64,000 bases of DNA from Megaustenia siamemsis (lineage: Eukaryota; Mollusca; Gastropoda; Stylommatophora; Ariophantidae), in the NCBI GenBank assembly GCA_032433765.1, contig JAVIAB010000025.1:36961256-37025255 (forward strand). The letters are read 5' to 3'. The notes beneath the pieces are model-generated. The model saw only the letters and a program-made list of their open reading frames with translations, was not told the origin of the DNA and searched no databases. Position numbers and translations under genes: made by a program. Positions 13,601-27,299 of this stretch are shown here, piece after piece. Numbering within the stretch: the first letter of the stretch is position 1; each line of letters starts with the position of its first letter.

Positions 13601-14575
13601 GTAGACAGTAGGTGGTGGGGTATGGTTCAATAGACAGTAGGTGGTGGGGTATGGTTCAATAGACAGTAGGTGTTGGGGTCTGGTTCAATAGACAGTAGGT
13701 GGTGGGGTATGGTTCAATAGACAGTAGGTGGTGGGGTCTGGTTCAGTAGACAGTAGGTGGTGGGGTCTGGTTCAGTAGACAGTAGGTGGTGGGGTATGGT
13801 TCAATAGACAGTAGGTGGTGGGTATGGTTCAATAGACAGTAGGTGGTGGGGTATGGTTCAATAGACAGTAGGTGGTGGGGTCTGGTTCAGTAGACAGTAG
13901 GTGGTGGGGTATGGTTCAGTAGACAGTAGGTGGCGGGGGATGGGTCAATAGACAGTAGGTGGTGGGGTCTGGCTCAATAGACAGTAGGTGGTGGGGTCTG
14001 GCTCAATAGACAGTAGGTGGCGAGGGGAAGGGTCAATAGACAGTAGGTGGTGGGGTCTGGCTCAATAGACAGTAGGTGGTGGGGTCTGGCTCAATAGACA
14101 GTAGGTGGCGGGGTCTGGCTCAATAGACAGTAGGTGGTGGGGTCTAGCTCAATAGACAGTAGGTGGTGGGGTCTGGTTCAGTAGACAGTAGGTGGTGATG
14201 TATGGTTCAGTAGACAGTAGGTGGTGGGGTATGGTTCAGTAGACAGTAGGTGGCGGGGGATGGGTCAATAGACAGTAGGTGGTGGGGTCTGGCTCAAAAG
14301 ACAGTAGGTGGTGGGGTCTGGCTCAATAGAAAGTAGGTGGCGGGGTCTGGCTCAATAGACAGTAGGTGGTGGGGTCTAGCTCAATAGGCTGTAGGTGGTG
14401 GGGTCTGGTTCAGTAGACAGTAGGTGGTGATGTATGGTTCAGTAGACAGTAGGTGGTGGGGTCTGGCTCAATAGACAGTAGGTGGTGGGGTCTAGCTCAA
14501 TAGACAGTAGGTGGTGGGGTATTGCTCAATAGACAGTAGGTGGTGGGGTCTGGCTCAATAGACAGTAGGTGGTGG
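10620..14575. repeat. Array 1, ~3.95-kb higher-order block, copy A
   Basis: Matches the following block unit by unit. Landmarks and offsets: AGAAAGTAGG at 10,843 and 14,792; GTCTCGCTC at 11,527 and 15,481; TTGGGTATGG at 11,929 and 15,881; start of the 30-bp island at 12,625 and 16,577; CTCAAAAGAC at about 14,293 and 18,197. Offsets stay at 3.90-3.95 kb, with small indels between copies. Block boundaries are read by eye and are good to a unit or two. Confidence 0.8.
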
Positions 14576-17500
14576 GGTCTGGCTCAATAGACAGTAGGTG
14601 GTGGGGTATGGTTCAATAGACAGTAGGTGGTGGGGTATGGTTCAGTAGACAGTAGGTGGTGGGGTCTGGTTCAATAGACAGTAGGTGGTGGGGTATGGTT
14701 CAGTAGACAGTAGGTGGTGGGGTCTGGTTCAATAGACAGTAGGTGGTGGGGTCTGGTTCAGTAGACAGTAGGTGGTGGGGTATGGTTCAGTAGAAAGTAG
14801 GTGGTGGGGTCTGGTTCAATAGACAGTAGGTGGTGGGGTATGGTTCAGTAGACAGTAGGTGGTGGGGTCTGGTTCAATAGACAGTAGGTGGTGGGGTCTG
14901 GTTCAGTAGACAGTAGGTGGTGGGGTCTGGCTCAATAGACAGTAGGTGGTGGGGTCTGGCTCAATAGACAGTAGGTGGCGGGGTCTGGCTCAATAGACAG
15001 TAGGTGGCGGGGTCTGGCTCAATAGACAGTAGGTGGCGGGGTCTGGCTCAATAGACAGTAGGTGGCGGGGTCTGGCTCAATAGACAGTAGGTGGCGGACA
15101 GTAGTCTGGCTCAATAGACAGTAGGTGGTGGGGTCTGGCTCAATAGACAGTAGGTGGCGGGGTCTGGCTCAATAGACAGCAGGTGGCGGGGTCTAGCTCA
15201 ATAGGCTGTAGGTGGTGGGGTCTGGTTCAGTAGACAGTAGGTGGTGATGTATGGTTCAGTAGACAGTAGGTGGTGGGGTCTGGCTCAATAGACAGTAGGT
15301 GGCGGGGTCTAGCTCAATAGGCTGTAGGTGGTGGGGTCTGGTTCAGTAGACAGTAGGTGGTGATGTATGGTTCAGTAGACAGTAGGTGGTGGGGTCTGGC
15401 TCAATAGACAGTAGGTGGTGGGGTCTAGCTCAATAGACAGTAGGTGGCGGGGTCTGGCTCAATAGACAGTAGGTGGTGGGGTCTCGCTCAATAGACAGTA
15501 GGTGGTGGGGTCTGGCTCAATAGACAGTAGGTGGTGGGGTCTGGCTCAATAGACAGTAGGTGGCGGGGTCTGGCTCAATAGACAGTAGGTGGCGGGTCTA
15601 GCTCAATAGCTGTAGGTGGTGGGGTCTGGTTCAGTAGACAGTAGGTGGTGATGTATGGTTCAGTAGACAGTAGGTGGTGGGGTCTGGCTCAATAGACAGT
15701 AGGTGGTGGGGTCTAGCTCAATAGACAGTAGGTGGTGGGGTATTGCTCAATAGACAGTAGGTGATGGGGTCTGGCTCAATAGACAGTAGGTGGTGGGGTC
15801 TGGCTCAATAGACGGTAGGTGGTGGGGTCTGGCTCAATAGACAGCAGGTGGTGGGGTCTGGCTCAATAGACAGTAGGTGGTTGGGTATGGTTCAGTAGTC
15901 AGTAGGTTGTGGGGTCTGGCTCAATAGACAGCAGGTGGTGGGGTCTGGCTCAATAGACAGTAGGTGGTCTGGTCTAGCTCAATAGACAGTAGGTGGTGGG
16001 GTCTGGCTCAATAGACAGTAGGTGGTGGGGTATGGTTCAGTAGACAGTAGGTGGTGGGGTCTGGCTCAATAGACAGCAGGTGGTGGGGTCTGGCTCAATA
16101 GACAGTAGGTTGTGGGGTCTGGCTCAATAGACAGTAGGTGGTGGGGTCTGGCTCAATAGACAGTAGGTGGTCTGGTCTAGCTCAATAGACAGTAGGTGGT
16201 CTGTTCTAGCTCAATAGACAGTAGGTGGTGGGGTATGGTTCAGTAGACAGTAGGTGGTGGGGTATGGTTCAGTAGACAGTAGGTGGTGGGGTATGGTTCA
16301 GTAGACAGTAGGTGGTGGGGTATGGTTCAATAGACAGTAGGTGGTCTGGTCTAGCTCAATAGACAGTAGGTGGTCTGGTCTAGCTCAATAGACAGTAGGT
16401 GGTCTGGTCTAGCTCAATAGACAGTAGGTGGTAGGGTATGGTTCAGTAGACAGTAGGTGGTCGGGTATGGTTCAGTAGACAGTAGGTGGTGGGGTATGGT
16501 TCAGTAGACAGTAGGTGGTGGGGTATGGTTCAATAGACAGTAGGTGGTCTGGTCTAGCTCAATAGACAGTAGGTGGTAGGGGGATGGGTCAATAGACAGT
16601 AGGTGGCGGGGGATGGGTCAATAGACAGTAGGTGGCGAGGGGATGGGTCAATAGACAGTAGGTGGCGAGGGGATGGGTCAATAGACAGTAGGTGGCGAGG
16701 GGATGGGTCAATAGACAGTAGGTGGCGAGGGATGGGTCAATAGACAGTAGGTGGCGAGGGGATGGGTCAATAGACAGTAGGTGGCGAGGGGATGGGTCAA
16801 TAGACAGTAGGTGGCGAGGGGATGGGTCAATAGACAGTAGGTGGTAGGGGAAGGGTCAATAGACAGTAGGTGGCGAGGGGATGGGTCAATAGACAGTAGG
16901 TGGCGAGGTATGGGTATATAGACAGTAGGTGGCGAGGTATGGGTATATAGACAGTAGGTGGCGAGGTATGGGTATGGTTCAGTAGTCAGTAGGTGGTGGG
17001 GTATGGTTCAGTAGTCAGTAGGTGGTGGGGTATGGTTCAATAGACAGTAGGTGGTGGGGTCTGGTTCAGTAGACAGTAGGTGGTGGGGTATGGTTCAGTA
17101 GACAGTAGGTGGTGGGGTCTGGTTCAGTAGTCAGTAGGTGGCGGGGGATGGGTCAATAGACAGTAGGTGGTGGGGTATGGTTCAGTAGACAGTAGGTGGT
17201 GGGGTATGGTTCAGTAGACAGTAGGTGGTGGGGTCTGGTTCAGTAGACAGTAGGTGGTGGGGTATGGTTCAAAAGACAGTAGGTGGTGGGGTATGGTTCA
17301 GTAGACAGTAGGTGGTGGGGTATGGTTCAGTAGACAGTAGGTGGTGGGGTCTGGTTCAGTAGACAGTAGGTGGTGGGGTCTGGTTCAGTAGACAGTAGGT
17401 GGTGGGGTCTGGTTCAATAGACAGTAGGTGGTGGGGTATGGTTCAATAGACAGTAGGTGGTGGGGTCTGGTTCAGTAGACAGTAGGTGGTGGGGTATGGT

Positions 17501-18475
17501 TCAGTAGACAGTAGGTGTTGGGGTCTGGTTCAATAGACAGTAGGTGGTGGGGTATGGTTCAATAGACAGTAGGTGGTGGGGTATGGTTCAATAGACAGTA
17601 GGTGTTGGGGTCTGGTTCAATAGACAGTAGGTGGTGGGGTATGGTTCAATAGACAGTAGGTGGTGGGGTCTGGTTCAGTAGACAGTAGGTGGTGGGGTCT
17701 GGTTCAGTAGACAGTAGGTGGTGGGGTATGGTTCAATAGACAGTAGGTGGTGGGGTATGGTTCAATAGACAGTAGGTGGTGGGGTATGGTTCAATAGACA
17801 GTAGGTGGTGGGGTCTGGTTCAGTAGACAGTAGGTGGTGGGGTATGGTTCAGTAGACAGTAGGTGGCGGGGGATGGGTCAATAGACAGTAGGTGGTGGGG
17901 TCTGGCTCAATAGACAGTAGGTGGTGGGGTCTGGCTCAATAGACAGTAGGTGGCGAGGGGAAGGGTCAATAGACAGTAGGTGGTGGGGTCTGGCTCAATA
18001 GACAGTAGGTGGTGGGGTCTGGCTCAATAGACAGTAGGTGGCGGGGTCTGGCTCAATAGACAGTAGGTGGTGGGGTCTGGTTCAGTAGACAGTAGGTGGT
18101 GATGTATGGTTCAGTAGACAGTAGGTGGTGGGGTATGGTTCAGTAGACAGTAGGTGGCGGGGATGGGTCAATAGACAGTAGGTGGTGGGGTCTGGCTCAA
18201 AAGACAGTAGGTGGTGGGGTCTGGCTCAATAGAAAGTAGGTGGCGGGGTCTGGCTCAATAGACAGTAGGTGGTGGGGTCTAGCTCAATAGGCTGTAGGTG
18301 GTGGGGTCTGGTTCAGTAGACAGTAGGTGGTGATGTATGGTTCAGTAGACAGTAGGTGGTGGGGTCTGGCTCAATAGACAGTAGGTGGTGGGGTCTAGCT
18401 CAATAGACAGTAGGTGGTGGGGTATTGCTCAATAGACAGTAGGTGGTGGGGTCTGGCTCAATAGACAGTAGGTGG
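14576..18475. repeat. Array 1, ~3.95-kb higher-order block, copy B
   Basis: Tandem partner of the preceding block. It carries a private rearrangement near 15,098, where part of a unit (GGCGGACAGTAGTCTGG) is inserted. Homology to copy A breaks near 18,475, where the sequence switches to a GGTAGGGGATGGG unit and the TATGGGTATATAGA spacer. Confidence 0.8.
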
Positions 18476-20340
18476 TAGGGGATGGGTCAATAGACAGTAG
18501 GTGGCGAGGTATGGGTATATAGACAGTAGGTGGCGAGGTATGGGTATATAGACAGTAGGTGGCGAGGTATGGGTATGGTTCAGTAGTCAGTAGGTGGTGG
18601 GGTATGGTTCAGTAGACAGTAGGTGGTGGGGTATGGTTCAATAGACAGTAGGTAGTGGGGTCTGGTTCAGTAGACAGTAGGTGGTGGGGTATGGTTCAGT
18701 AGACAGTAGGTGGCGGGGGATGGGTCAATAGACAGTAGGTGGTGGGGTCTGGCTCAATAGACAGTAGGTGGTGGGGTCTGGCTCAATAGACAGTAGATGG
18801 CGAGGGGATGGGTCAATAGACAGTAGGTGGTGGGGTCTGGCTCAATAGACAGTAGGTGGTGGGGTAATAGACAGTAGGTGGCGGGGTCTGGCTCAATAGA
18901 CAGTAGGTGGTGGGGTCTGGCTCAATAGACAGTAGGTGTGGGGTCTGGTTCAGTAGACAGCAGGTGGTGGGGTATGGTTCAGTAGTCAGTAGGTGGTGGG
19001 GTATGGTTCAGTAGACAGCAGGTGGTGGGGTATGGTTCAGTAGTCAGTAGGTGTTGGGGTCTGGTTCAGTAGACAGTAGGTGTTGGGGTCTGGTTCAATA
19101 GTCAGTAGGTGTTGGGGTCTGGTTCAGTAGACAGTAGGTGTTGGGGTATTGTTCAGTAGACAGTAGGTGGTGGGGTCTGGCTCAATAGACAGTAGGTGGT
19201 GGGGTCTGGCTCAATAGACGGTAGGTGGTGGGGTCTGGCTCAATAGACAGCAGGTGGTGGGGTCTGGCTCAATAGACAGTAGGTGGTTGGGTATGGTTCA
19301 GTAGTCAGTAGGTTGTGGGGTCTGGCTCAATAGACAGCAGGTGGTGGGGTCTGGCTCAATAGACAGTAGGTGGTCTGGTCTAGCTCAATAGACAGTAGGT
19401 GGTGGGGTCTGGCTCAATAGACAGTAGGTGGTGGGGTATGGTTCAGTAGACAGTAGGTGGTGGGGTCTGGCTCAATAGACAGCAGGTGGTGGGGTCTGGC
19501 TCAATAGACAGTAGGTTGTGGGGTCTGGCTCAATAGACAGTAGGTGGTGGGGTCTGGCTCAATAGACAGTAGGTGGTCTGGTCTAGCTCAATAGACAGTA
19601 GGTGGTCTGGTCTAGCTCAATAGACAGTAGGTGGTGGGGTATGGTTTAGTAGACAGTAGGTGGTGGGGTATGGTTCAGTAGACAGTAGGTGGTGGGGTAT
19701 GGTTCAGTAGACAGTAGGTGGTGGGGTATGGTTCAATAGACAGTAGGTGGTCTGGTCTAGCTCAATAGACAGTAGGTGGTCTGGTCTAGCTCAATAGACA
19801 GTAGGTGGTCTGGTCTAGCTCAATAGACAGTAGGTGGTAGGGTATGGTTCAGTAGACAGTAGGTGGTGGGGTATGGTTCAGTAGACAGTAGGTGGTGGGG
19901 TATGGTTCAGTAGACAGTAGGTGGTGGGGTATGGTTCAATAGACAGTAGGTGGTCTGGTCTAGCTCAATAGACAGTAGGTGGTAGGGGGATGGGTCAATA
20001 GACAGTAGGTGGCGGGGGATGGGTCAATAGACAGTAGGTGGCGAGGGGATGGGTCAATAGACAGTAGGTGGCGAGGGGATGGGTCAATAGACCGTAGGTG
20101 GCGAGGGGATGGGTCAATAGACAGTAGGTGGCGAGGGGATGGGTCAATAGACAGTAGGTGGCGAGGGGATGGGTCAATAGACAGTAGGTGGCGAGGGATG
20201 GGTCAATAGACAGTAGGTGGCGAGGGGATGGGTCAATAGACAGTAGGTGGTAGGGGAGGGTCAATAGACAGTAGGTGGCGAGGGGATGGGTCAATAGACA
20301 GTAGGTGGCGAGGTATGGGTATATAGACAGTAGGTGGCGA
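18476..20340. repeat. Array 1, block X' (second copy of the 7.74-9.6 kb block)
   Basis: Repeats the order of variant units found at 7.74-9.6 kb, including GGTAGTGGGG (7,859 and 18,651), GGTTGGGTATGG (8,609 and 19,285) and the 30-bp island with its GACCGTAGG variant. The offset is 10,676 bp at the TTGGGTATGG and island landmarks, and slightly larger upstream because of indels. Confidence 0.75.
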
Positions 20341-23300
20341 GGTATGGGTATGGTTCAGTAGACAGTAGGTGGTGGGGTATGGTTCAATAGACAGTAGGTG
20401 GTGGGGTCTGGTTCAGTAGACAGTAGGTGGTGGGGTATGGTTCAGTAGTCAGTAGGTGGTGGGGTCTGGCTCAATAGACAGTAGGTGGTGGGGTATGGTT
20501 CAGTAGACAGTAGGTGGTGGGGTCTGGCTCAATAGACAGTAGGTGGTGGGGTATGGTTCAAAAGACAGTAGGTGGTGGGGTATGGTTCAATAGACAGTAG
20601 GTGGTGGGGTATGGTTCAATAGACAGTAGGTGGTGGGGTATGGTTCAATAGACAGTAGGTGGTGGGGTATGGTTCAGTAGACAGTAGGTGGTGGGGTATG
20701 GTTCAATAGACAGTAGGTGGTGGGGTATGGTTCAGTAGACAGTAGGTGGTGGGGTATGGTTCAATAGACAGTAGGTGGTGGGGTATGGTTCAGTAGACAG
20801 TAGGTGGTGGGGTATGGTTCAATAGACAGTAGGTGGTGGGGTATGGTTTAGTAGTCAGTAGGTGGCGGGGGATGGGTCAATAGACAGTAGGTGGTGGGGT
20901 CTGGCTCAATAGACAGTAGGTGGTGGGGTCTGGTTCAGTAGACAGTAGGTGGTGGGGTCTGGTTCAGTAGTCAGTAGGTGGCGGGGGATGGGTCAATAGA
21001 CAGTAGGTGGTGGGGTCTGGCTCAATAGACAGTAGGTGGTGGGGTCTGGCTCAATAGACAGTAGGTGGTGGGGTCTGGCTCAATAGACAGTAGGTGGTGT
21101 GGTATGGTTCAGTAGACAGTAGGTGGTGGGGTATGGTTCAGTAGTCAGTAGGTGGTGGGGTCTGGCTCAATAGACAGTAGGTGGTGGGGTCTGGTTCAAT
21201 AGACAGTAGGTGGTGGGGTATGGTTCAGTAGACAGTAGGTGGTGGGGTATGGTTCAGTAGACAGTAGGTGGTGGGGTCTGGCTCAATAGACAGTAGGTGG
21301 TGGGGTCTGGTTCAATAGACAGTAGGTGGTGGGGTCTGGTTCAATAGACAGTAGGTGGTGGGGTATGGTTCAGTAGACAGTAGGTGGTGGGGTATGGTTC
21401 AGTAGACAGTAGGTGGCGGGGGATGGGTCAATAGACAGTAGGTGGCGAGGGGATGGCTCAATAGACAGTAGGTGGCGGGGTCTGGCTCAATAGACAGTAG
21501 GTGGTGGGGTCTGGCTCGATAGACAGTAGGTGGCGGGGTCTGGCTCAATAGACAGTAGGTGGTGGGGTCTGGTTCAGTAGACAGTAGGTGGTGATGTATG
21601 GTTCAGTAGACAGTAGGTGGTGGGGTCTAGCTCAATAGACAGTAGGTGGTGGGGTCTGGTTCAGTAGACAGTAGGTGGTGGGGTCTGGTTCAGTAGACAG
21701 TAGGTGGTGGGGTCTAGCTCAATAGACAGTAGGTGGTGGGGTCTAGCTCAATAGACAGTAGGTGGTGGGGTCTGGTTCAGTAGACAGTAGGTGGTGATGT
21801 ATGGTTCAGTAGACAGTAGGTGGTGGGGTCTGGCTCAATAGACAGTAGGTGGTGGGGTCTAGCTCAATAGACAGTAGGTGGTGGGGTCTGGCTCAATAGA
21901 CAGCAGGTGGAGGGGTCTGGCTCAATAGTAGGTGGTGGGGTCTAGCTCAATAGACAGTAGGTGGTGGGGTCTAGCTCAATAGACAGCAGGTGGTTGGGTC
22001 TGGCTCAATAGACAGTAGGTGGTGGGGTCTAGCTCAATAGACAGCAGGTGGTGGGGTCTGGCTCAATAGACAGTAGGTGGTGGGGTCTAGCTCAATAGAC
22101 AGCAGGTGGTGGGGTCTGGCTCAATAGACAGTAGGTGGTGGGGTCTGGCTCAATAGACAGCAGGTGGTGGGGTCTGGCTCAATAGACAGTAGGTTGTGGG
22201 GTCTGGCTCAATAGACAGTAGGTGGTGGGGTCTGGCTCAATAGACAGTAGGTGGTCTGGTCTAGCTCAATAGACAGTAGGTGGTCTGGTCTAGCTCAATA
22301 GACAGTAGGTGGTGGGTATGGTTCAGTAGACAGTAGGTGGTGGGGTATGGTTCAGTAGACAGTAGGTGGTGGGTATGGTTCAGTAGACAGTAGGTGGTGG
22401 GGTATGGTTCAATAGACAGTAGGTGGTCTGGTCTAGCTCAATAGACAGTAGGTGGTCTGGTCTAGCTCAATAGACAGTAGGTGGTAGGGTATGGTTCAGT
22501 AGACAGTAGGTGGTGGGGTATGGTTCAGTAGACAGTAGGTGGTGGGGTATGGTTCAGTAGACAGTAGGTGGTGGGGTATGGTTCAATAGACAGTAGGTGG
22601 TCTGGTCTAGCTCAATAGACAGTAGGTGGTAGGGGGATGGGTCAATAGACAGTAGGTGGCGGGGATGGGTCAATAGACAGTAGGTGGCGAGGGGATGGGT
22701 CAATAGACAGTAGGTGGCGAGGGGATGGGTCAATAGACAGTAGGTGGCGAGGGGATGGGTCAATAGACAGTAGGTGGCGAGGGGATGGGTCAATAGACAG
22801 TAGGTGGCGAGGGGATGGGTCAATAGACAGTAGGTGGCGAGGGGATGGGTCAATAGACAGTAGGTGGCGAGGGGATGGGTCAATAGACAGTAGGTGGTAG
22901 GGGAAGGGTCAATAGACAGTAGGTGGCGAGGGGATGGGTCAATAGACAGTAGGTGGCGAGGTATGGGTATATAGACAGTAGGTGGCGAGTTATGGGTATA
23001 TAGACAGTAGGTGGCGAGGTATGGGTATATAGACAGTAGGTGGCGTGGTATGGGTATATACAGTAGGTGGCATGGGTAATAGACAGTAGGTGGCGAGGTA
23101 TGGGTATATAGACAGTAGGTGGCGAGGTATGGGTATATAGACAGTAGGTGGCGAGGTATGGGTATGGTTCAGTAGTCAGTAGGTGGTGGGGTATGGTTCA
23201 GTAGTCAGTAGGTGGTGGGGTCTGGTTCAGTAGACAGTAGGTGGTGGGGTCTGGTTCAGTAGACAGTAGGTGGTGGGGTATGGTTCAATAGACAGTAGGT

Positions 23301-26300
23301 GGTGGGGTCTGGTTCAGTAGACAGTAGGTGGTGGGGTCTGGTTCAGTAGACAGTAGGTGGCGGGGGATGGGTCAATAGACAGTAGGTGGTGGGGTCTGGC
23401 TCAATAGACAGTAGGTGGTGGGGTCTGGCTCAATAGACAGTAGGTGGCGAGGGGAAGGGTCAATAGACAGTAGGTGGTGGGGTCTGGCTCAATAGACAGT
23501 AGGTGGTGGGGTCTGGCTCAATAGACAGTAGGTGGCGGGGTCTGGCTCAATAGACAGTAGGTGGTGGGGTATGGTTCAGTAGACAGTAGGTGGTGATGTA
23601 TGGTTCAGTAGACAGTAGGTGGTGGGGTCTAGCTCAATAGGCTGTAGGTGGTGGGGTCTAGCTCAATAGGCTGTAGGTGGTGGGGTCTAGCTCAATAGAC
23701 AGTAGGTGGTGGGGTCTAGCTCAATAGGCTGTAGGTGGTGGGTCTAGCTCAATAGACAGTAGGTGGTGGGGTCTGGTTCAGTAGACAGTAGGTGGTGATG
23801 TATGGTTCAGTAGACAGTAGGTGGTGGGGTCTGGCTCAATAGACAGTAGGTGGTGGGGTCTAGCTCAATAGACAGTAGGTGGTGGGGTCTGGCTCAATAG
23901 ACAGTAGGTGGTGGGGTCTGGCTCAATAGACAGTAGGTGGTGGGGTCTAGCTCAATAGACAGTAGGTGGTGGGGTCTGGCTCAATAGACAGTAGGTGGTG
24001 GGGTCTAGCTCAATAGACAGTAGGTGGTGGGGTCTAGCTCAATAGACAGTAGGTGGTGGGGTCTAGCTCAATAGACAGTAGGTGGTGGGTCTAGCTCAAT
24101 AGACAGTAGGTGGTGGGGTCTGGCTCAATAGACAGTAGGTGGTAGGGGAAGGGTCAATAGACAGTAGGTGGTGGGGGTCTGGGTCAATAGACAGTAGGTG
24201 GTGGGGTCTGGCTCAATAGACAGTAGGTGGTCTGGTCTAGCTCAATAGACAGTAGGTTGTGGGGTATGGTTCAGTAGACAGTAGGTGGTGGGGTCTGGCT
24301 CAATAGACAGTAGGTGGTGGGGTCTAGCTCAATAGACAGTAGGTGGTGGGGTATTGCTCAATAGACAGTAGGTGGTGATGTATGGTTCAGTAGACAGTAG
24401 GTGGTGGGGTCTGGCTCAATAGACAGTAGGTGGTCTGGTATAGCTCAATAGACATTAGGTGGTGATGTATGGTTCAGTAGACAGTAGGTGGTGGGGTCTG
24501 GCTCAATAGACAGTATACGGTGGGGGTCTAGCTCAATAGACAGTAGGTGGTGGGGTATTGCTCAATAGACAGTAGGTGGTGGGGTCTGGCTCAATAGACA
24601 GTAGGTGGTAGGGGAAGGGTCAATAGACAGTAGGTGGTGGGGTATGGTTCAGTAGACAGTAGGTGGTGGGGTCTGGCTCAATAGACAGTTGGTGGTAGGG
24701 GAAGGGTCAATAGACAGTAGGTGGTGGGGTATGGTTCAGTAGTCAGTAGGTGGTGGGGTATGGTTCAGTAGACAGTAGGTGGTGGGGTCTGGTTCAGTAG
24801 ACAGTAGGTGGTGGGGTATGGTTCAGTAGCAGTAGGTGGTGGGGTATGATTCAGTAGACAGTAGGTGGTGGGGTATGGTTCAGTAGACAGTAGGTGGTGG
24901 GGTATGATTCAGTAGACAGTAGGTGGTGGGGTATGGTTCAGTAGACAGCAGGTGGTGGGGTCTGGCTCAATAGACAGCAGGTGGTGAGGTCTGGCTCAAT
25001 AGACAGTAGGTGGTCTGGTCTAGCTCAATAGACAGTAGGTGGTGGGGTCTGGCTCAATAGACAGTAGGTGGTGGGGTATGGTTCAGTAGACAGTAGGTGG
25101 TGGGGTCTGGCTCATAGACAGCAGGTGGTGGGGTCTGGCTCAATAGACAGTAGGTTGTGGAGTCTGGCTCAATAGACAGTAGGTGGTCTGGTCTAGCTCA
25201 ATAGACAGTAGGTGGTCTGGTCTAGCTCAATAGACAGTAGGTGGTGGGGTATGTTTCAGTAGACAGTAGGTGGTGGGGTATGGTTCAGTAGACAGTAGGT
25301 GGTGGGGTATGGTTCAGTAGACAGTAGGTGGTGGGGTATGGTTCAATAGACAGTAGGTGGTCTGGTCTAGCTCAATAGTCAGTAGGTGGTCTGGTCTAGC
25401 TCAATAGACAGTAGGTGGTGGGGTCTGGCTCAATAGACAGTAGGTGGTGGGGTCTGGCTCAATAGACAGTAGGTGGCGGGGTCTGGCTCAATAGACAGTA
25501 GGTGGTGGGGTCTAGCTCAATAGACAGTAGGTGGTGGGGTCTGGCTCAATAGACAGTAGGTGGCGGGGTCTGGCTCAATAGACAGTAGGTGGTGGGGTCT
25601 GGCTCAATAGACAGTAGGTGGTGGGGTCTAGCTCAATAGACAGTAGGTGGTGGGGTCTGGTTCAGTAGACAGTAGGTGGTTGGGTCTCGCTCAATAGACA
25701 GTAGGTGGCGGGGTCTGGCTCAATAGACAGTAGGTGGTGGGGTCTGGCTCAATAGACAGTAGGTGGCGGGGTCTGGCTCAATAGACAGTAGGTGGTGGGG
25801 TCTAGCTGAATAGGCTGTAGGTGGTGGGGTCTAGCTCAATAGACAGTAGGTGGTGGGGTATGGTTCAGTAGACAGTAGGTGGTGGGGTCTGGCTCAATAG
25901 ACAGTAGGTGGTGGGGTCTAGCTCAATAGACAGTAGGTGGTGGGGTATTGCTCAATAGACAGTAGGTGGTGGGGTCTGGCTCAATAGACAGTAGGTGGTA
26001 GGGGAAGTGTCAATAGACAGTAGGTGGTGGGGACTGGCTCAATAGACAGTAGGTGGTCTGGTATAGCTCAATAGACAGTAGGTGGTGGGGTATGGTTCAG
26101 TAGACAGTAGGTGGTGGGGTCTGGCTCAATAGACAGTAGGTGGTGGGGTCTAGCTCAATAGACAGTAGGTGGTGGGGTATTGCTCAATAGACAGTAGGTG
26201 GTGATGTATGGTTCAGTAGACAGTAGGTGGTGGGGTATGGTTCAGTAGTCAGTAGGTGGTGGGGTCTGGTTCAGTAGACAGTAGGTGGTGGGGTATGGTT

Positions 26301-27299
26301 CAATAGACAGTAGGTGGTGGGGTCTGGTTCAGTAGACAGTAGGTGGTGGGGTATGGTTCAATAGACAGTAGGTGGTGGGTATGGTTCAATAGACAGTAGG
26401 TGGTGGGGTATGGTTCAGTAGACAGTAGGTGGTGAGGTATGGTTCAGTAGACAGTAGGTGGTGGGGTATGGTTCAGTAGACAGTAGGTGGTGGGGTATGG
26501 TTCAGTAGACAGTAGGTGGTCTGGTTTAGCTCAATAGACAGTAGGTGGTGTGGTATGGTTCAATAGACAGTAGGTGGTGGGGTATGGTTCAATAGACAGT
26601 AGGTGGTCTGGTTTAGCTCAATAGACAGTAGGTGGTGGGGTATGGTTCAATAGACAGTAGGTGGTCTGGTTTAGCTCAATAGACAGTAGGTGGTGGGGTA
26701 TGGTTCAATAGACAGTAGGTGGTCTGGTTTAGCTCAATAGACAGTAGGTGGTGGGGTATGGTTCAATAGACAGTAGGTGGTGGGGTATGGTTCAATAGAC
26801 AGTAGGTGGTCTGGTTTAGCTCAATAGACAGTAGGTGGCGGGGGATGGGTCAATAGACAGTAGGTGGTGGGGTATGGTTCAATAGACAGTAGATGGTGGG
26901 GGATTGGTCAATAGACAGTAGGGTTGGGGGATGTTTCAATAGACAGTAGGTGGTGGGGATGTGTCAATAGACAGTAGGTGGGGGGGATGTGTCAATAGAC
27001 AGGAGGTAGTGGGGGATGGGTCAATAGACAGTAGGTGGTGGGGGATGTGTCAATAGACAGTAGGTGGCGGGGGATGTGTCAATAGACAGTAGGTGGCGGG
27101 GGATGTGTCAATAGACAGTAGGTGGTGGGGGATGGGTCAATAGACAGTAGGTGGCGGGGGATGGGTCAATAGACAGTAGGTGGTGGGGGATGGGTCAATA
27201 GACAGTAGGTGGCGGGGGGTGTGTCAATAGACAGTAGGTGGCGGGGGATGGGTCAATAGACAGTAGGTGGTGGGGTCTAGCTCAATAGGCTGTAGGTGG

